Notes under the pieces: model-generated
Told to the model about the DNA's origin: nothing
The model's database searches: none
What the model saw: only the letters and a program-made list of their open reading frames with translations
Position numbers and translations under genes: made by a program
Shown: positions 1-9,675 of the stretch, in pieces
How positions within the stretch are numbered: position 1 is the first letter of the stretch
Layout of the letters: each line of letters starts with the position of its first letter
NCBI GenBank assembly: GCA_025055115.1
Contig: JANWYJ010000038.1
Location: 1 to 64,000 of the forward strand
DNA from: Gemmata sp.
GTDB taxonomy: Bacteria > Planctomycetota > Planctomycetia > Gemmatales > Gemmataceae
Length of the DNA: 64,000 nt
Reading direction: 5' to 3'

Positions 1-1739
1 AAAAGTTCGACCGACTAGTCGAGCGGCTCTTCGACAAGGGCTATCCCAATGAAACGTCCATCGTCTTCGTTGGCGACACGGCCTATTGTCTGCTTCGGCG
101 AGACGGTGAAGGGGCGGGTAACGAGACCGCTATGCTGGGCATCGCCCAGGCTCCGTTCACCAAATGGGAATGGAAGGATCTCGGCGTACGGATCGGTGGG
201 CCGCACATGATCCGTCTTCCCGATGGCCAATTCATCGCCGCTGTGAGACTCTATGACAAGAACGTTCGCACCTCCCTGTGCCGACTCGACCCGGTCGCGG
301 GGAAGCTCACGGAGTTCCTCCCCCTGCCCTCCGGCGGTGACACCAGTTATCCCGGTCTGGTGGTGTATCGGGACGAATTATGGATCAGCTACTACTCCTC
401 CCACGAAGGCAAGACGAACATCTACCTGGCTCGGATGCCAATAGACCGGCCTGTTCGGGACATCGGCTCACGACGTGAGTTGTTCGTCGATCATTATCTG
501 ATTGAGCGATTAAACAATCTCACCTTGAAACTCCACGAGCCTTGCCCCGCCCCGCCGATGACTCAGCCCGCGGATAACATCGAATATGGCACGGTCATCA
601 AGGATGGCGACCTCTACCGCTTCTACACTCGTGACGGCCGCGGGGCCAAAGTCGATGGCGACCCGGCCGAGGTGACCCGTTATTGCGAAAGCAAGGACGG
701 CATCCACTGGACCAAACCCAAACTCGGTTTGTTTGAGATCGACGGCTCCAAGGAGAACAACGTCATCCTGCACGAGGCCCCATTCTGTCATAACTTCTCG
801 CCTTTCCTCGACCAGCGGCCGGGGGTTCCTGCGGAGCAACGTTTCAAGGCCCTGGCCGGAACGGTCCAATCCGGGCTGTTTGCGTTTGTCTCCGCCGATG
901 GCATCCGCTGGCGAAAGCTCCAAGACAAGCCGGTGATCACTTATACCAAGGAATATGCCTTCGACTCGCAGAACGTGTCGTTCTGGTCCGAGGCGGAGGG
1001 ATGCTACGTCTGCTATTTCCGACACTTCCTCGATAAGCAACTCCGTTCTGTTTGCCGCACGACCTCGACCGACTTTGTGAACTGGACCGAGCCGGTGCCG
1101 CTCAAGCCCAACTTCCCCGGCGAGCACCTGTACACCACGATGACGCATCCGTACTTCAACGCACCGCACATCTACATCGCCTTGCCGACCCGCTTCCACC
1201 CGACCCGTGGGGAGAGTACCGACATCCTGTTTATGACAGCTCGCGGGGATGGCCCATTTGACCGCACGTTCCGGCAGGCTTTCCTCCGGCCGGGCCTGGA
1301 CCCCGCTCGCTGGGGTAACCGGGCCAACTACGCCGCGTTGAATGTGGTACCCACTGGTCCTGATGAAATGTCCATTTATGTATCGCCGTTTCGTCGTTTC
1401 ACCCTGCGGACCGACGGATTCACTTCCATCCACGCCGGGGCCGATCCAGGCGAAATGCTGACCTGCCTGCTCCGCTTCACGGGCAACGAATTAGTCGTCA
1501 ATTACTCCACCAGCGCGGGAGGCGGCTTGCAGGTGGAAGTCCAGGACGATTCTGGCAAGCCGATTCCCGGCTTCCGCTTGGATGAGTGCGTCCCCCTCGT
1601 GGGGGACGCGATCCAGCAGCCGGTGCGCTGGAAGAGCAACCCCGATCTCGCCCGCCTGGCCGGGAAAATCGTGCGCCTGCGGTTCGTGCTTTCCGACGGC
1701 GACCTGTACGCGATCCAGTTCTCAAAAGGCGGCTCATGA
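1..1739 (+). CDS. Sialidase/glycoside-hydrolase-like protein, 5' end missing
   Basis: The frame is open from the left edge (first whole codon at position 3), so the true start is outside the window; 578 residues are visible. Residues 1-145 look like part of a sialidase-type propeller (for example WEWKDLG and GGPHMIRLPDG). From about residue 150, at GSRRELFVDHYLI, a second unit begins that resembles the GH32/GH43-like propeller proteins frequent in planctomycetes. A role in binding or cleaving sugars is inferred; I cannot assign catalytic residues. An alternative is a non-enzymatic propeller protein. It has no co-directional neighbour and is followed by a long repeat-containing gap. Confidence 0.6.
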   Translation, partial: KFDRLVERLFDKGYPNETSIVFVGDTAYCLLRRDGEGAGNETAMLGIAQAPFTKWEWKDLGVRIGGPHMIRLPDGQFIAAVRLYDKNVRTSLCRLDPVAGKLTEFLPLPSGGDTSYPGLVVYRDELWISYYSSHEGKTNIYLARMPIDRPVRDIGSRRELFVDHYLIERLNNLTLKLHEPCPAPPMTQPADNIEYGTVIKDGDLYRFYTRDGRGAKVDGDPAEVTRYCESKDGIHWTKPKLGLFEIDGSKENNVILHEAPFCHNFSPFLDQRPGVPAEQRFKALAGTVQSGLFAFVSADGIRWRKLQDKPVITYTKEYAFDSQNVSFWSEAEGCYVCYFRHFLDKQLRSVCRTTSTDFVNWTEPVPLKPNFPGEHLYTTMTHPYFNAPHIYIALPTRFHPTRGESTDILFMTARGDGPFDRTFRQAFLRPGLDPARWGNRANYAALNVVPTGPDEMSIYVSPFRRFTLRTDGFTSIHAGADPGEMLTCLLRFTGNELVVNYSTSAGGGLQVEVQDDSGKPIPGFRLDECVPLVGDAIQQPVRWKSNPDLARLAGKIVRLRFVLSDGDLYAIQFSKGGS

Positions 1740-2358
<619 letters not shown>

Positions 2359-2796
2359 GAGAGGCGCTGACCACAACGACAGCGTCGCGGTCGTTGTGGT
2401 TCGCTCATCGATTTCAGCATAGCAGACAATGACCGCTGCGACAACCGACGGCACAACGGACCAGACCCGTTGGAACGGCACAGGCGGGCCTTCAGGGTCG
2501 CGATACCCCGCGATGACAGGTCGGAATCTTCCCGACCCGGTGCCGTGGCAACGGTCGAGTGGTTGCAGCCCGGAGGAGGCTGCTGCCGGCTACGACGAGA
2601 GGATGGCCAGCCAACGACCCGCCGATGATGTTGATAACGCCCAGTTAGGTCGGGCATTTCTGACGGTGACGATGGCATCTTGCTGCCGCTGGATTGACCC
2701 CAATTGGATGGAGAAGCAATCAGGTCGTGCATTTCCGACGGTGGCGATGGCATGGCCAGCCAACGATCGACCCTCGGCGAGCCGTATAATGCTGGC
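2359..2796. repeat. Non-coding gap with paired repeats, upstream of the desulfurase gene
   Basis: Nothing here looks like a gene. It holds a hairpin (2370-2380/2390-2400) and a 32-bp direct repeat at 2647-2678 and 2722-2753 (three mismatches, offset 75). An ATGGCCAGCCAACGA unit is present near 2603 and 2752. It separates divergent tRNA-Ser and the cysteine desulfurase gene. Confidence 0.75.
2784..2789 (+). promoter_or_regulatory. Candidate -10 box giving a leaderless desulfurase mRNA
   Basis: A perfect TATAAT is followed after seven bases by the ATG at 2797, so initiation at the usual distance would fall on or next to the start codon. No clear -35 box and no ribosome binding site were seen. 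The leaderless reading is an inference. Confidence 0.45.
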
Positions 2797-4044
2797 ATGC
2801 AGGTGATTTATCTGGATCACAACGCGACAACGCCGCTGTTACCGCAGGCGTGGGCGGCGATGCAGCCGTTGATGGTGGACATTTTCGGCAATCCATCGTC
2901 GGCCCATGCCTGGGGCCGGGCGGCGCGCCGGGCTCTCGACGATGCCCGGGAACAGATCGCGGCCCTCCTTGGGGCGGAGCCGGATGAAGTCACTTTCACC
3001 AGTGGAGCCACTGAGGCGAATAATCTCGCCATTTTTGGGCTGGCAGGCACACCGCGGCCGTTTTCCACCGCCATCTCCGAAAGCCAGCGTGTGCCCGTTT
3101 CGGCTTCTCGGCCTTCCCCCTCCGTTGCCCCGGAAGGCGGCAAGTCGGACGGCGACACGAGGGCAGGTCAGCTGCGCGTTTTCACTTCACCCATCGAACA
3201 CCCCTGTGTCGTTGAACCGGTGAAGCAACTCGAAGGGGCGGGGGTTCCGGTGGTGTGGCTGCCGGTCGATCGTCGCGGCATCGTTCAGACCGACGGCCTG
3301 ACGGCCCAGCGTGGGGATTTGGTGTGCGTGATGCTGGCCAACCACGAAACGGGAGCTGTGCAACCGGTGCGGGAGATGGTGTCGGCGTTGCCGCCGGGGG
3401 TGCGGTTCCATTGCGACGCTGTGCAGGCTGTGGGGAAAATCCCGGTGAACTTCCGCGAACTGGGTGTTGCGACGCTGAGCGTCAGTGCCCATAAGTTCGG
3501 CGGTCCCAAAGGGATCGGCGCATTGCTGGTCCGCCGTGGTGTGGAGCTGCAACCGCAGACGTGGGGCGGCCATCAGCAGAAAGGGCGACGGCCAGGCACC
3601 GAACCGGTGGCCTTGGCCGTTGGAATGGCGGTCGCACTCGACCACACGCTACGGCATCGGGAGGACCAGCGGGCGCAACTGGAATTGCTCCGCGAGCGCC
3701 TCTGGGCTGGCTTGCAGCAACGCTGTGCTCCGGTCGTTCTCAATGGTCCGCCCGTAGGTGCCTGCGACGTGGTACCCACAACCCTGAACGTCTCCTTTCC
3801 CGGCTGCCGTGCCGATGTACTGCTGATGGCCCTCGATTTAGCCGGCGTGGCGTGTTCGACGGGCTCCGCCTGTTCCAGCGGTAGCCTGTTGCCCAGCCCG
3901 GTGCTGCGGGCTATGAACATCCCTGACGACCTCCTGCGCTCCGCCATCCGTTTCAGCCTCAGCCCCCGGCAAACCCCGGCCGAAATCGACGACGCCGTCG
4001 AGCGGATCGCGGCGTGCGTCCAACGGATTCGTCGGGCCTTGTAA
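2797..4044 (+). CDS. Cysteine desulfurase (IscS/NifS family)
   Basis: A PLP enzyme that takes sulfur from L-cysteine for Fe-S cluster or thio-cofactor synthesis. The start at 2797 gives MQVIYLDHNATT, the usual N-terminus; the frame opens 31 codons earlier but that part is repeat sequence. The PLP lysine is about Lys233 in SVSAHKFGGPKG. The catalytic cysteine is about Cys359 in STGSACSSGS, and the His motif ATEANN is present. At 415 residues it is longer than the usual 380-400 because of a polar, low-complexity insertion at about 84-125, between NLAIFGLA and the FTSPIEHP strand. No iscU, iscR or thiI neighbour is present, so the exact sulfur acceptor is unknown. Confidence 0.93.
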   Translation: MQVIYLDHNATTPLLPQAWAAMQPLMVDIFGNPSSAHAWGRAARRALDDAREQIAALLGAEPDEVTFTSGATEANNLAIFGLAGTPRPFSTAISESQRVPVSASRPSPSVAPEGGKSDGDTRAGQLRVFTSPIEHPCVVEPVKQLEGAGVPVVWLPVDRRGIVQTDGLTAQRGDLVCVMLANHETGAVQPVREMVSALPPGVRFHCDAVQAVGKIPVNFRELGVATLSVSAHKFGGPKGIGALLVRRGVELQPQTWGGHQQKGRRPGTEPVALAVGMAVALDHTLRHREDQRAQLELLRERLWAGLQQRCAPVVLNGPPVGACDVVPTTLNVSFPGCRADVLLMALDLAGVACSTGSACSSGSLLPSPVLRAMNIPDDLLRSAIRFSLSPRQTPAEIDDAVERIAACVQRIRRAL

Positions 4045-4176
4045 GGACATTGGCACCAGCGTGGTTCAAGTCGGTGGAATCCGTGGCTATTGTTCCACAA
4101 GTCCTTTCTCTAAAAAGACTTAAGCACGGACTACTGGCCTTTACCCCGTGAGCAAAATGGCTAAAATAACACCAGA

Positions 4177-5262
4177 ATGAAGACTGCGACGCGATCGCCG
4201 TGGGTACTCTCTGTGAGAACCGCGGCACAACCGCGACAGGACTGCCAATCCTCCAGGCATGAGGCCGACCTGAACGCCCCCTCACTCCACCGCTGGAACG
4301 ACTTCCTGGTACTGCCGGAGAACCGCCTGGCGGTTCGCGCGGTTCGAAGCCTGTGTCGCGCCGTGGAAGCTGGGAAACGTCTTCCCGCCAACCCTCTGGT
4401 TCTCCACGGCTGTCCCGGAACGGGTAAATCGCACCTGCTCGCTGCACTCACCACACAGTTGGCCCGTTCGCCGCAGGGGTTTTCCATCCGCACGGTCGCC
4501 AGTGGTGATCTGGCCCGCACAAGTGAAGACGACGGGGCGGATACCCAGAATTGTGATGTCCTCGCCCTCGAAGATGTTCAACATTTGGACAGCCACTGGG
4601 TGGCCGTGGTTTGTGCTTGGCTCGACCAGCGCTTGGCACGACGGCAAGCAACAATTGTGACAGCGCACGCCGGCCCAGCTCGGTTAACCGAGCTGCCCCG
4701 CCGCTTCACCTCGCGGTTAGCTAGTGGCCTGGTGGTTCAACTGCAACCGTTATCCGTCGCCAGCCGCCGGTTAATTGTCGCGGAGGCGGCGAAGGAGAAA
4801 AACCTGTCTCTGACCGCCGACGCCCTCGATTGGCTGGCTGCCCAGGCTGGTGGTGGAGGCGTTCGTTTGGCCCTGGGCCTGCTCCAGAACGTAGCGCTGG
4901 CTGCTCGGCGATTCCCAGGTCCGTTGGGTCAGGCGGAGGTGGAACGGATTGTGGCGGAGTCAGGCCTGCCGACTTCGTCACAGCCCGATGTGAGCCGGAT
5001 TGTGAAGACGGTGGCCGAAGCGTTTGGTATCAGCCACCAGCAAATACTGGGCACCAGCCGGCTGCCGGGTGTGGTGCGGTCGCGGCAAGTGGCTATGTAT
5101 CTGGCCCGCGAGCTGACAACGCTCTCGCTCCCACGATTGGGCGCAGCGTTCGGCCGGGATCACTCGACCGTGCTGCATGCGTGCCGCAAAGTGGAACAGG
5201 CGATGGGGTGCAATGCCGCCTTGGCTCAGCTCATCCGCGAGTTGCGTAGCCGCTTGCAGTAA
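4177..5262 (+). CDS. dnaA: Chromosomal replication initiator DnaA, short form
   Basis: AAA+ initiator that binds DnaA boxes and opens oriC. Walker A GCPGTGKS is at 78-85, Walker B DVLALEDVQ at 127-135, and the C-terminal DnaA signature around 309-340 includes GRDHSTVLHACRKV. At 361 residues it is about 100 shorter than the E. coli protein: only about 40 residues precede the AAA+ fold, so the N-terminal domain I (helicase and self interaction) is absent. An in-frame TAA at 4162 limits upstream extension, so 4177 is the first possible ATG. TAAAAT at 4162-4167 could be a -10 for a nearly leaderless transcript. It is followed by the candidate oriC, then dnaN, dciA and gyrB. Confidence 0.94.
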   Translation: MKTATRSPWVLSVRTAAQPRQDCQSSRHEADLNAPSLHRWNDFLVLPENRLAVRAVRSLCRAVEAGKRLPANPLVLHGCPGTGKSHLLAALTTQLARSPQGFSIRTVASGDLARTSEDDGADTQNCDVLALEDVQHLDSHWVAVVCAWLDQRLARRQATIVTAHAGPARLTELPRRFTSRLASGLVVQLQPLSVASRRLIVAEAAKEKNLSLTADALDWLAAQAGGGGVRLALGLLQNVALAARRFPGPLGQAEVERIVAESGLPTSSQPDVSRIVKTVAEAFGISHQQILGTSRLPGVVRSRQVAMYLARELTTLSLPRLGAAFGRDHSTVLHACRKVEQAMGCNAALAQLIRELRSRLQ

Positions 5263-5614
5263 TTGAGCCAGGCGACGGTTGGTGGGGTGGGAACAGGGCT
5301 GTGGAAAACCCGGCGCGCCGCTGGCGCGCCTCCGAGAGTTGTTGGCGCCACAATTGCAGAAAGATGGTTTCGCCCCCCCGGGTTTGGATTGGCGCGGCGC
5401 GTTATCACTGCGGCGCGCCAGCGGCGCGCCAGGTTTTCCACAGGTGAAAAAGAGCCGAATGGAGCGAGAAATCCGCACATGCCAGGACGTTGGTGACCGA
5501 ACAACTGAAGACCTTACTGCTACTTCTGGATGTTGACATCAAGAGAAGGAAAGTATTGCAAAGGGCGTTCGACGGGAAAAACCCTCACTCTCAGACGGCG
5601 AAGGAGGACGCGCC
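5263..5614. other. Candidate replication origin (oriC) between dnaA and dnaN
   Basis: A 32-bp inverted repeat has arms at 5299-5330 and 5412-5443 with a single mismatch. Each arm has a DnaA-box-like TTTTCCACA at its outer end (reverse strand 5300-5308, forward strand 5434-5442), and the inner part of each arm contains GGCGCGCC twice. The boxes differ from TTATCCACA at one position. TTGACA at 5533-5538 with TATTGC at 5554-5559 is a weak promoter candidate for dnaN. Position next to dnaA and dnaN supports an origin; no clear AT-rich unwinding element was found, so the call stays tentative. Confidence 0.55.
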
Positions 5615-6748
5615 ATGAAGATAACCTGTCCGCGGGAAAGTCTCCAAATGGCTTGCCAATTGGTATCTGTCGCGGTACCGGCCGCGACGACCATCCCCGC
5701 CTTGAAAAACTTCAAAGCAACGGCCCAAGACGATGCGCTGTTCCTTGTCGCCTACGACCCGACCCAAGGGATTGGCATTCGCTATGAACTCCGCGGCATT
5801 ACGGTGGCGCGAGCGGGGGCGTGCATTCTTCCCAAAGACCAACTGATCGACATTCTCCGCGAAAGCGCCGAGGCCGAAATCAGCATCGACGCGGGTAAAG
5901 AAGCCGTGGTTGCCAAAGTCGGTGGTGGTCGCTTCGAGATGCTCAAGCTCGATGTTGAGGAGTTCCCCGACATTCCCGCATTCGATGCTGGCGGTCACTA
6001 CCACGAAGTTACTGCCGGCACCCTCCGCACTCTCATCAAACGCACCGCCTTCGCTGCGGATAAGAAAGATACCACGGCGAAGTTTGCCCTCAGCGGCGTT
6101 TTGTGGGAGACCGACACCAACAAAGTCCGGCTTGTGGCCACCGATACCAAACGGCTCGCCCTTGGGGAAGGACCGGCCACCCGGGCTGGCACCCCAGGCG
6201 ATGTGAAAGCGGTTCATCTGATTCCCCTGAAAACCGTCAACTTGCTCGAACGCAACCTCACCGACGATAAGGAATTGGTCCGGGTGAGTCTACGGACCAA
6301 CGATGCTTTGTTCCAAACCGAACGAGCGATGATCTACACCTCGCTGGTGCAGGGGAAATTCCCGCCCTACCGCGACATCGTCAGCAAAACCCGTAACGAC
6401 GCCACGCAAACGATCTCGCTGCCGGTGGCGGCGTTTTTAGCACGGGTACGGCAAGCCGCCATTATGACCGACGACGAGAGCAAACGCGTCGATCTGACGT
6501 TCAGCCCCGGGCAACTGACGCTTGAGGCCCGCGGGGCCAACACCGGCTCCAGTCGCGTAGCGCTGGAGTTGCCCGAATACACCGGTCCTGAATGGAAAAT
6601 CGCCTTCGACCCGCAGTTCCTCATCGAGTTCTTGCGGGCCTTAGAAAACGAGCCAACTGTGATTTTAGAAGCCTCCAGCGGCAACCGCGCGGCACTCTTC
6701 CGCTGCGGCGACGATTACTTGTACCTGGTGATGCCGTTGGTGGGTTGA
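5615..6748 (+). CDS. dnaN: DNA polymerase III sliding clamp (beta subunit)
   Basis: Ring-shaped processivity factor that tethers the replicative polymerase to DNA. The start MKITCPRESL is placed by AAGGAGG at 5601-5607, seven bases upstream. The 377 residues match the usual 365-380 and contain the three tandem clamp domains, including the N-terminal A-x-x-x-IPALKNF region and a C-terminal LYLVMPL motif typical of DnaN. It follows dnaA and the candidate origin and precedes dciA and gyrB, an arrangement known from many bacteria. Confidence 0.97.
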   Translation: MKITCPRESLQMACQLVSVAVPAATTIPALKNFKATAQDDALFLVAYDPTQGIGIRYELRGITVARAGACILPKDQLIDILRESAEAEISIDAGKEAVVAKVGGGRFEMLKLDVEEFPDIPAFDAGGHYHEVTAGTLRTLIKRTAFAADKKDTTAKFALSGVLWETDTNKVRLVATDTKRLALGEGPATRAGTPGDVKAVHLIPLKTVNLLERNLTDDKELVRVSLRTNDALFQTERAMIYTSLVQGKFPPYRDIVSKTRNDATQTISLPVAAFLARVRQAAIMTDDESKRVDLTFSPGQLTLEARGANTGSSRVALELPEYTGPEWKIAFDPQFLIEFLRALENEPTVILEASSGNRAALFRCGDDYLYLVMPLVG

Positions 6749-6821
6749 TCGACCGCGTGCTTTTGCTGTCCGCTTCGCCCCTGAGGATGAGCTGTGTTCC
6801 TCAAGCGCTGGGATAACCGCA

Positions 6822-7133
6822 ATGAGTGAAGCGAACCAAGGTCCTGAGAAGCTCGCCGATATTCTCGGCCGGTTGTTTACCGCCCGGGGCTGGGGACGCA
6901 AAAGCGAACGGCTCCAGCTTGAATCGGCCTGGGCGGGAGCCATCGGCGAGGAACTGCTCCAGCAGACGCACGTTCTGGGGCTGCGCCGCGGTGTACTCGA
7001 AGTGGCCGTACGCAACGCGGTGCTGCTGCAAGAACTGACACAGTTCCACAAACGCCGCCTGTTAACCAAGCTGCGTGCGGCCATGCCCGGTGTCACGGTC
7101 ACGGATCTGAAGTTCCGCGCTGCCGTCTGGTAG
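6822..7133 (+). CDS. dciA: DciA-type helicase loader (DUF721)
   Basis: Small protein of 103 residues with the DUF721 pattern: a helical N-terminus, WAGAIGEELLQQT, and a C-terminal KH-like fold (LEVAVRNAVLLQEL, then VTDLKFR). Proteins of this family load or assist the replicative helicase in bacteria that lack DnaC or DnaI. The position between dnaN and gyrB is typical for dciA/recF-region genes. recF is missing from this cluster. The ribosome binding site is weak. Confidence 0.85.
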   Translation: MSEANQGPEKLADILGRLFTARGWGRKSERLQLESAWAGAIGEELLQQTHVLGLRRGVLEVAVRNAVLLQELTQFHKRRLLTKLRAAMPGVTVTDLKFRAAVW

Positions 7134-7242
7134 CAGGACATGGACAACACCCCAGCCGCGGAAGAATTCCAGCGGCCTGCCGACGGTTTGTGGGACGATG
7201 GGTGCAATCACCAGGTTTGTTCGAGGAGAGGATCGCAACACG

Positions 7243-9675
7243 ATGAGCAACGATACGCTCGGTATGGTGGCTTACACCGAAGAGAACATGAAAACCCTCA
7301 AGGATGCCGCCCACATCCGGCAGAATCCGGGTATGTATGTCGGCAATACCGACATCGAAGGGCTGCACCATCTTGTGTATGAAATCGTCTACAACTCGGT
7401 CGATGAAGCCCTGGCGGGTTTCTGCCGGCGGATCGACGTGACGATTCACCGCGATGGCTCCATTACCGTCGCCGATGATGGCCGGGGCATTCCCGTGGGC
7501 ATCAAGAAAGATACGGGCAAATCGACACTCGAAGAAGCTCTGACGGTCGCGGGTACCAGTGGCAAATTCGATAACGCGGCGTATCGGGTTTCGGCGGGAT
7601 TGCACGGCATGGGAGCCAAAGCCATGAATGCCCTGTCGGAATGGTGCGAAGCCGAAGTGCACCGCGACGGCCGCGTCTGGCGGATGGAGTTTGAACGCGG
7701 TTACGCCACCAGTGAATTGCAAGACACAGGCCCAGCCCCCGCGGGCCGCACCGGTACCACCATCACGTTCAAACCCGATCCGGAAATCTTCGGTACCCTC
7801 ACCTTCGACTACGAAAAACTCGCCAACCGCTTCCAACAAATCGCCTTTCTCAACAAAGGCCTGGTCATCACCATCAAGGATGAACGCGACGGCCGCACGG
7901 ATACCTTTGTTTCCGAAAAAGGCATCCCTGAATATGTCGCCTTTCTCAACGCCGGGGAAGAACCCGAGCATCCGCCGATTTACATCAACAAGCAAGTCGA
8001 TGGTGTGACGGTCGAAGTCTGCCTGCAGTACACCACCGGCGAAAGCAAGTTGGAAATGTGCTTCACCAACAATGCTTACAACAAAGACGGCGGTACCCAT
8101 CTCAGCGGCTTCCGCGCCGGCCTGACACGCGCTATCGGCAACTACGGCAAACGGGAAAACATCTTCAAAGACCTTGACATCCGCGGCGACGACTTCCGCG
8201 AAGGCCTGACGGCCGTTATCAGCATCGGTCACCCGGATCCGAGCTTCGAGTCGCAAACCAAAGTGAAACTCACCACTCCGGAAGTGGAAGGCTTGGTGGC
8301 CAGTGTGGTCTACGAGGCGTTGCAGGAGTACTTGGAAAAGAATCCTAAAGACGCCAAGCGGATTTGCGAGAAAGTCCGCCTGACCGCCGAAGCCCGCATT
8401 GCGGCCAAAAAAGCGCGGGATGCCGTCAAAGAACGCAAAAATGCGCTCTCCGGTGGCGGCTTACCCGGCAAACTCTACGACTGCACCTCCCGTGAACGCG
8501 ACAAAAGCGAACTGTTCCTCGTCGAAGGCGATTCGGCCGGCGGCAGTGCCGAAAGCGGCCGCAACCGCATGTTCCAAGCGATTCTGCCATTGCGCGGCAA
8601 AGTGCTGAATGTCGAGAAAGCCCGCCTCGAAAAACTGCTCGACAACAACGAAATCTCCGCCCTGATCGCCGCCATCGGCATCGACATCGACAACGTCGAA
8701 GATGTCAGCAATGTCCGCTATGGCAAAATCATCATCATGACCGATGCCGACGTCGATGGACAGCACATCCGCACCCTGCTGTTAACCTTCTTCTTCCGGC
8801 AGATGCGCAAGTTGATCGAAGCGGGGCACGTCTACATCGCTCGGCCGCCGCTCTTCAAAGTGACGCAAAAGAAGGAAACACGCTTCATCCAGACCCGCGA
8901 AGAAATGCTGCAAGAACTGACAGCACGCGGCCTGAAAGGCACAACCTTGCACATCACCCCACCCCAACAAGCGGCCAAAACGGTCCGCGGCGACGAGCTG
9001 GCCGAACTCCAAAAACTCGTGGCCGAAGCGGAAACGTCGATCCTCGGCATCGAGCGCCGCGGCAAATCCCTCGATGATTTCCTCGCGCTGGCCGTCGAAG
9101 GGACTTTACCCGTCTATCAGGTGCATCTGCGCGAATCGGGTCGCGACCACTGGTTCCGCAACACCGAGGAGGTCAGTGCCTTCAAAGCGCAATTGGCCGA
9201 ACAACTGGGACGCGAACCGGTGCCCGGCGAGGACTACACGCTCGATGAATGGCACGATGTCAAAGCCCTCAATCGGGTCTTGGCCAAGCTGAAAAGCGCT
9301 GGCTTCGAAGCCAGTGATCTGGTGCCACTGCCACGCATCGCCGGGCGCGAACCCCCGGTCCGCTTCGCCCTCGAACACGAGGGCACGACCAAGCCGCTGG
9401 CATCGCTACGCGAATTGGTCGCCGAAATCCGCCGCTTGGGTGAAAAGGGTATCTCGATCACCCGCTTCAAAGGGCTAGGGGAGATGGACCCCGAAGAATT
9501 GTGGGCCACCACGCTCGACCCCGCCCACCGCACCTTGATGCAAGTAACCCTCAACGACGCCTTCAAAGCCGAGGAGATGTTCCGCACGCTCATGGGCAAA
9601 GAAGTCCACGAGCGGCGCGAATTCATCTTCAAAAACTCACTGAAAAGTGTGGAAGAAATCGACTACGGCGCGTAA
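7243..9675 (+). CDS. gyrB: DNA gyrase subunit B
   Basis: ATPase subunit of the type II topoisomerase that introduces negative supercoils. The start at 7243 is chosen from GAGGAGAGG at 7223-7231; the frame continues 15 codons upstream without conservation. It has GHKL ATP-site motifs EIVYNSVDEALAG, DDGRGIPVG and GLHGMGAKAMN, then Toprim motifs LVEGDSAGGSAESGRNR and MTDADVDGQHI. The 810 residues include an extra segment of about 170 residues between the Toprim core and GLGEMDPEELW, as in Gram-negative GyrB. gyrA is not in the window. Confidence 0.97.
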   Translation: MSNDTLGMVAYTEENMKTLKDAAHIRQNPGMYVGNTDIEGLHHLVYEIVYNSVDEALAGFCRRIDVTIHRDGSITVADDGRGIPVGIKKDTGKSTLEEALTVAGTSGKFDNAAYRVSAGLHGMGAKAMNALSEWCEAEVHRDGRVWRMEFERGYATSELQDTGPAPAGRTGTTITFKPDPEIFGTLTFDYEKLANRFQQIAFLNKGLVITIKDERDGRTDTFVSEKGIPEYVAFLNAGEEPEHPPIYINKQVDGVTVEVCLQYTTGESKLEMCFTNNAYNKDGGTHLSGFRAGLTRAIGNYGKRENIFKDLDIRGDDFREGLTAVISIGHPDPSFESQTKVKLTTPEVEGLVASVVYEALQEYLEKNPKDAKRICEKVRLTAEARIAAKKARDAVKERKNALSGGGLPGKLYDCTSRERDKSELFLVEGDSAGGSAESGRNRMFQAILPLRGKVLNVEKARLEKLLDNNEISALIAAIGIDIDNVEDVSNVRYGKIIIMTDADVDGQHIRTLLLTFFFRQMRKLIEAGHVYIARPPLFKVTQKKETRFIQTREEMLQELTARGLKGTTLHITPPQQAAKTVRGDELAELQKLVAEAETSILGIERRGKSLDDFLALAVEGTLPVYQVHLRESGRDHWFRNTEEVSAFKAQLAEQLGREPVPGEDYTLDEWHDVKALNRVLAKLKSAGFEASDLVPLPRIAGREPPVRFALEHEGTTKPLASLRELVAEIRRLGEKGISITRFKGLGEMDPEELWATTLDPAHRTLMQVTLNDAFKAEEMFRTLMGKEVHERREFIFKNSLKSVEEIDYGA

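Noticed and set aside
510-1433. A 307-residue reverse-strand open frame inside the left-edge gene
   Set aside because: Antisense shadow; the forward frame has a coherent propeller-like protein.
5299-5443. The inverted repeat as an insertion-sequence end
   Set aside because: There is no transposase and only 81 bp between the arms, and the outer ends are DnaA-box-like; an origin fits better.
7099-8256. A 385-residue reverse-strand open frame over gyrB
   Set aside because: Antisense to the ATPase domain of gyrB, whose motifs are unmistakable.
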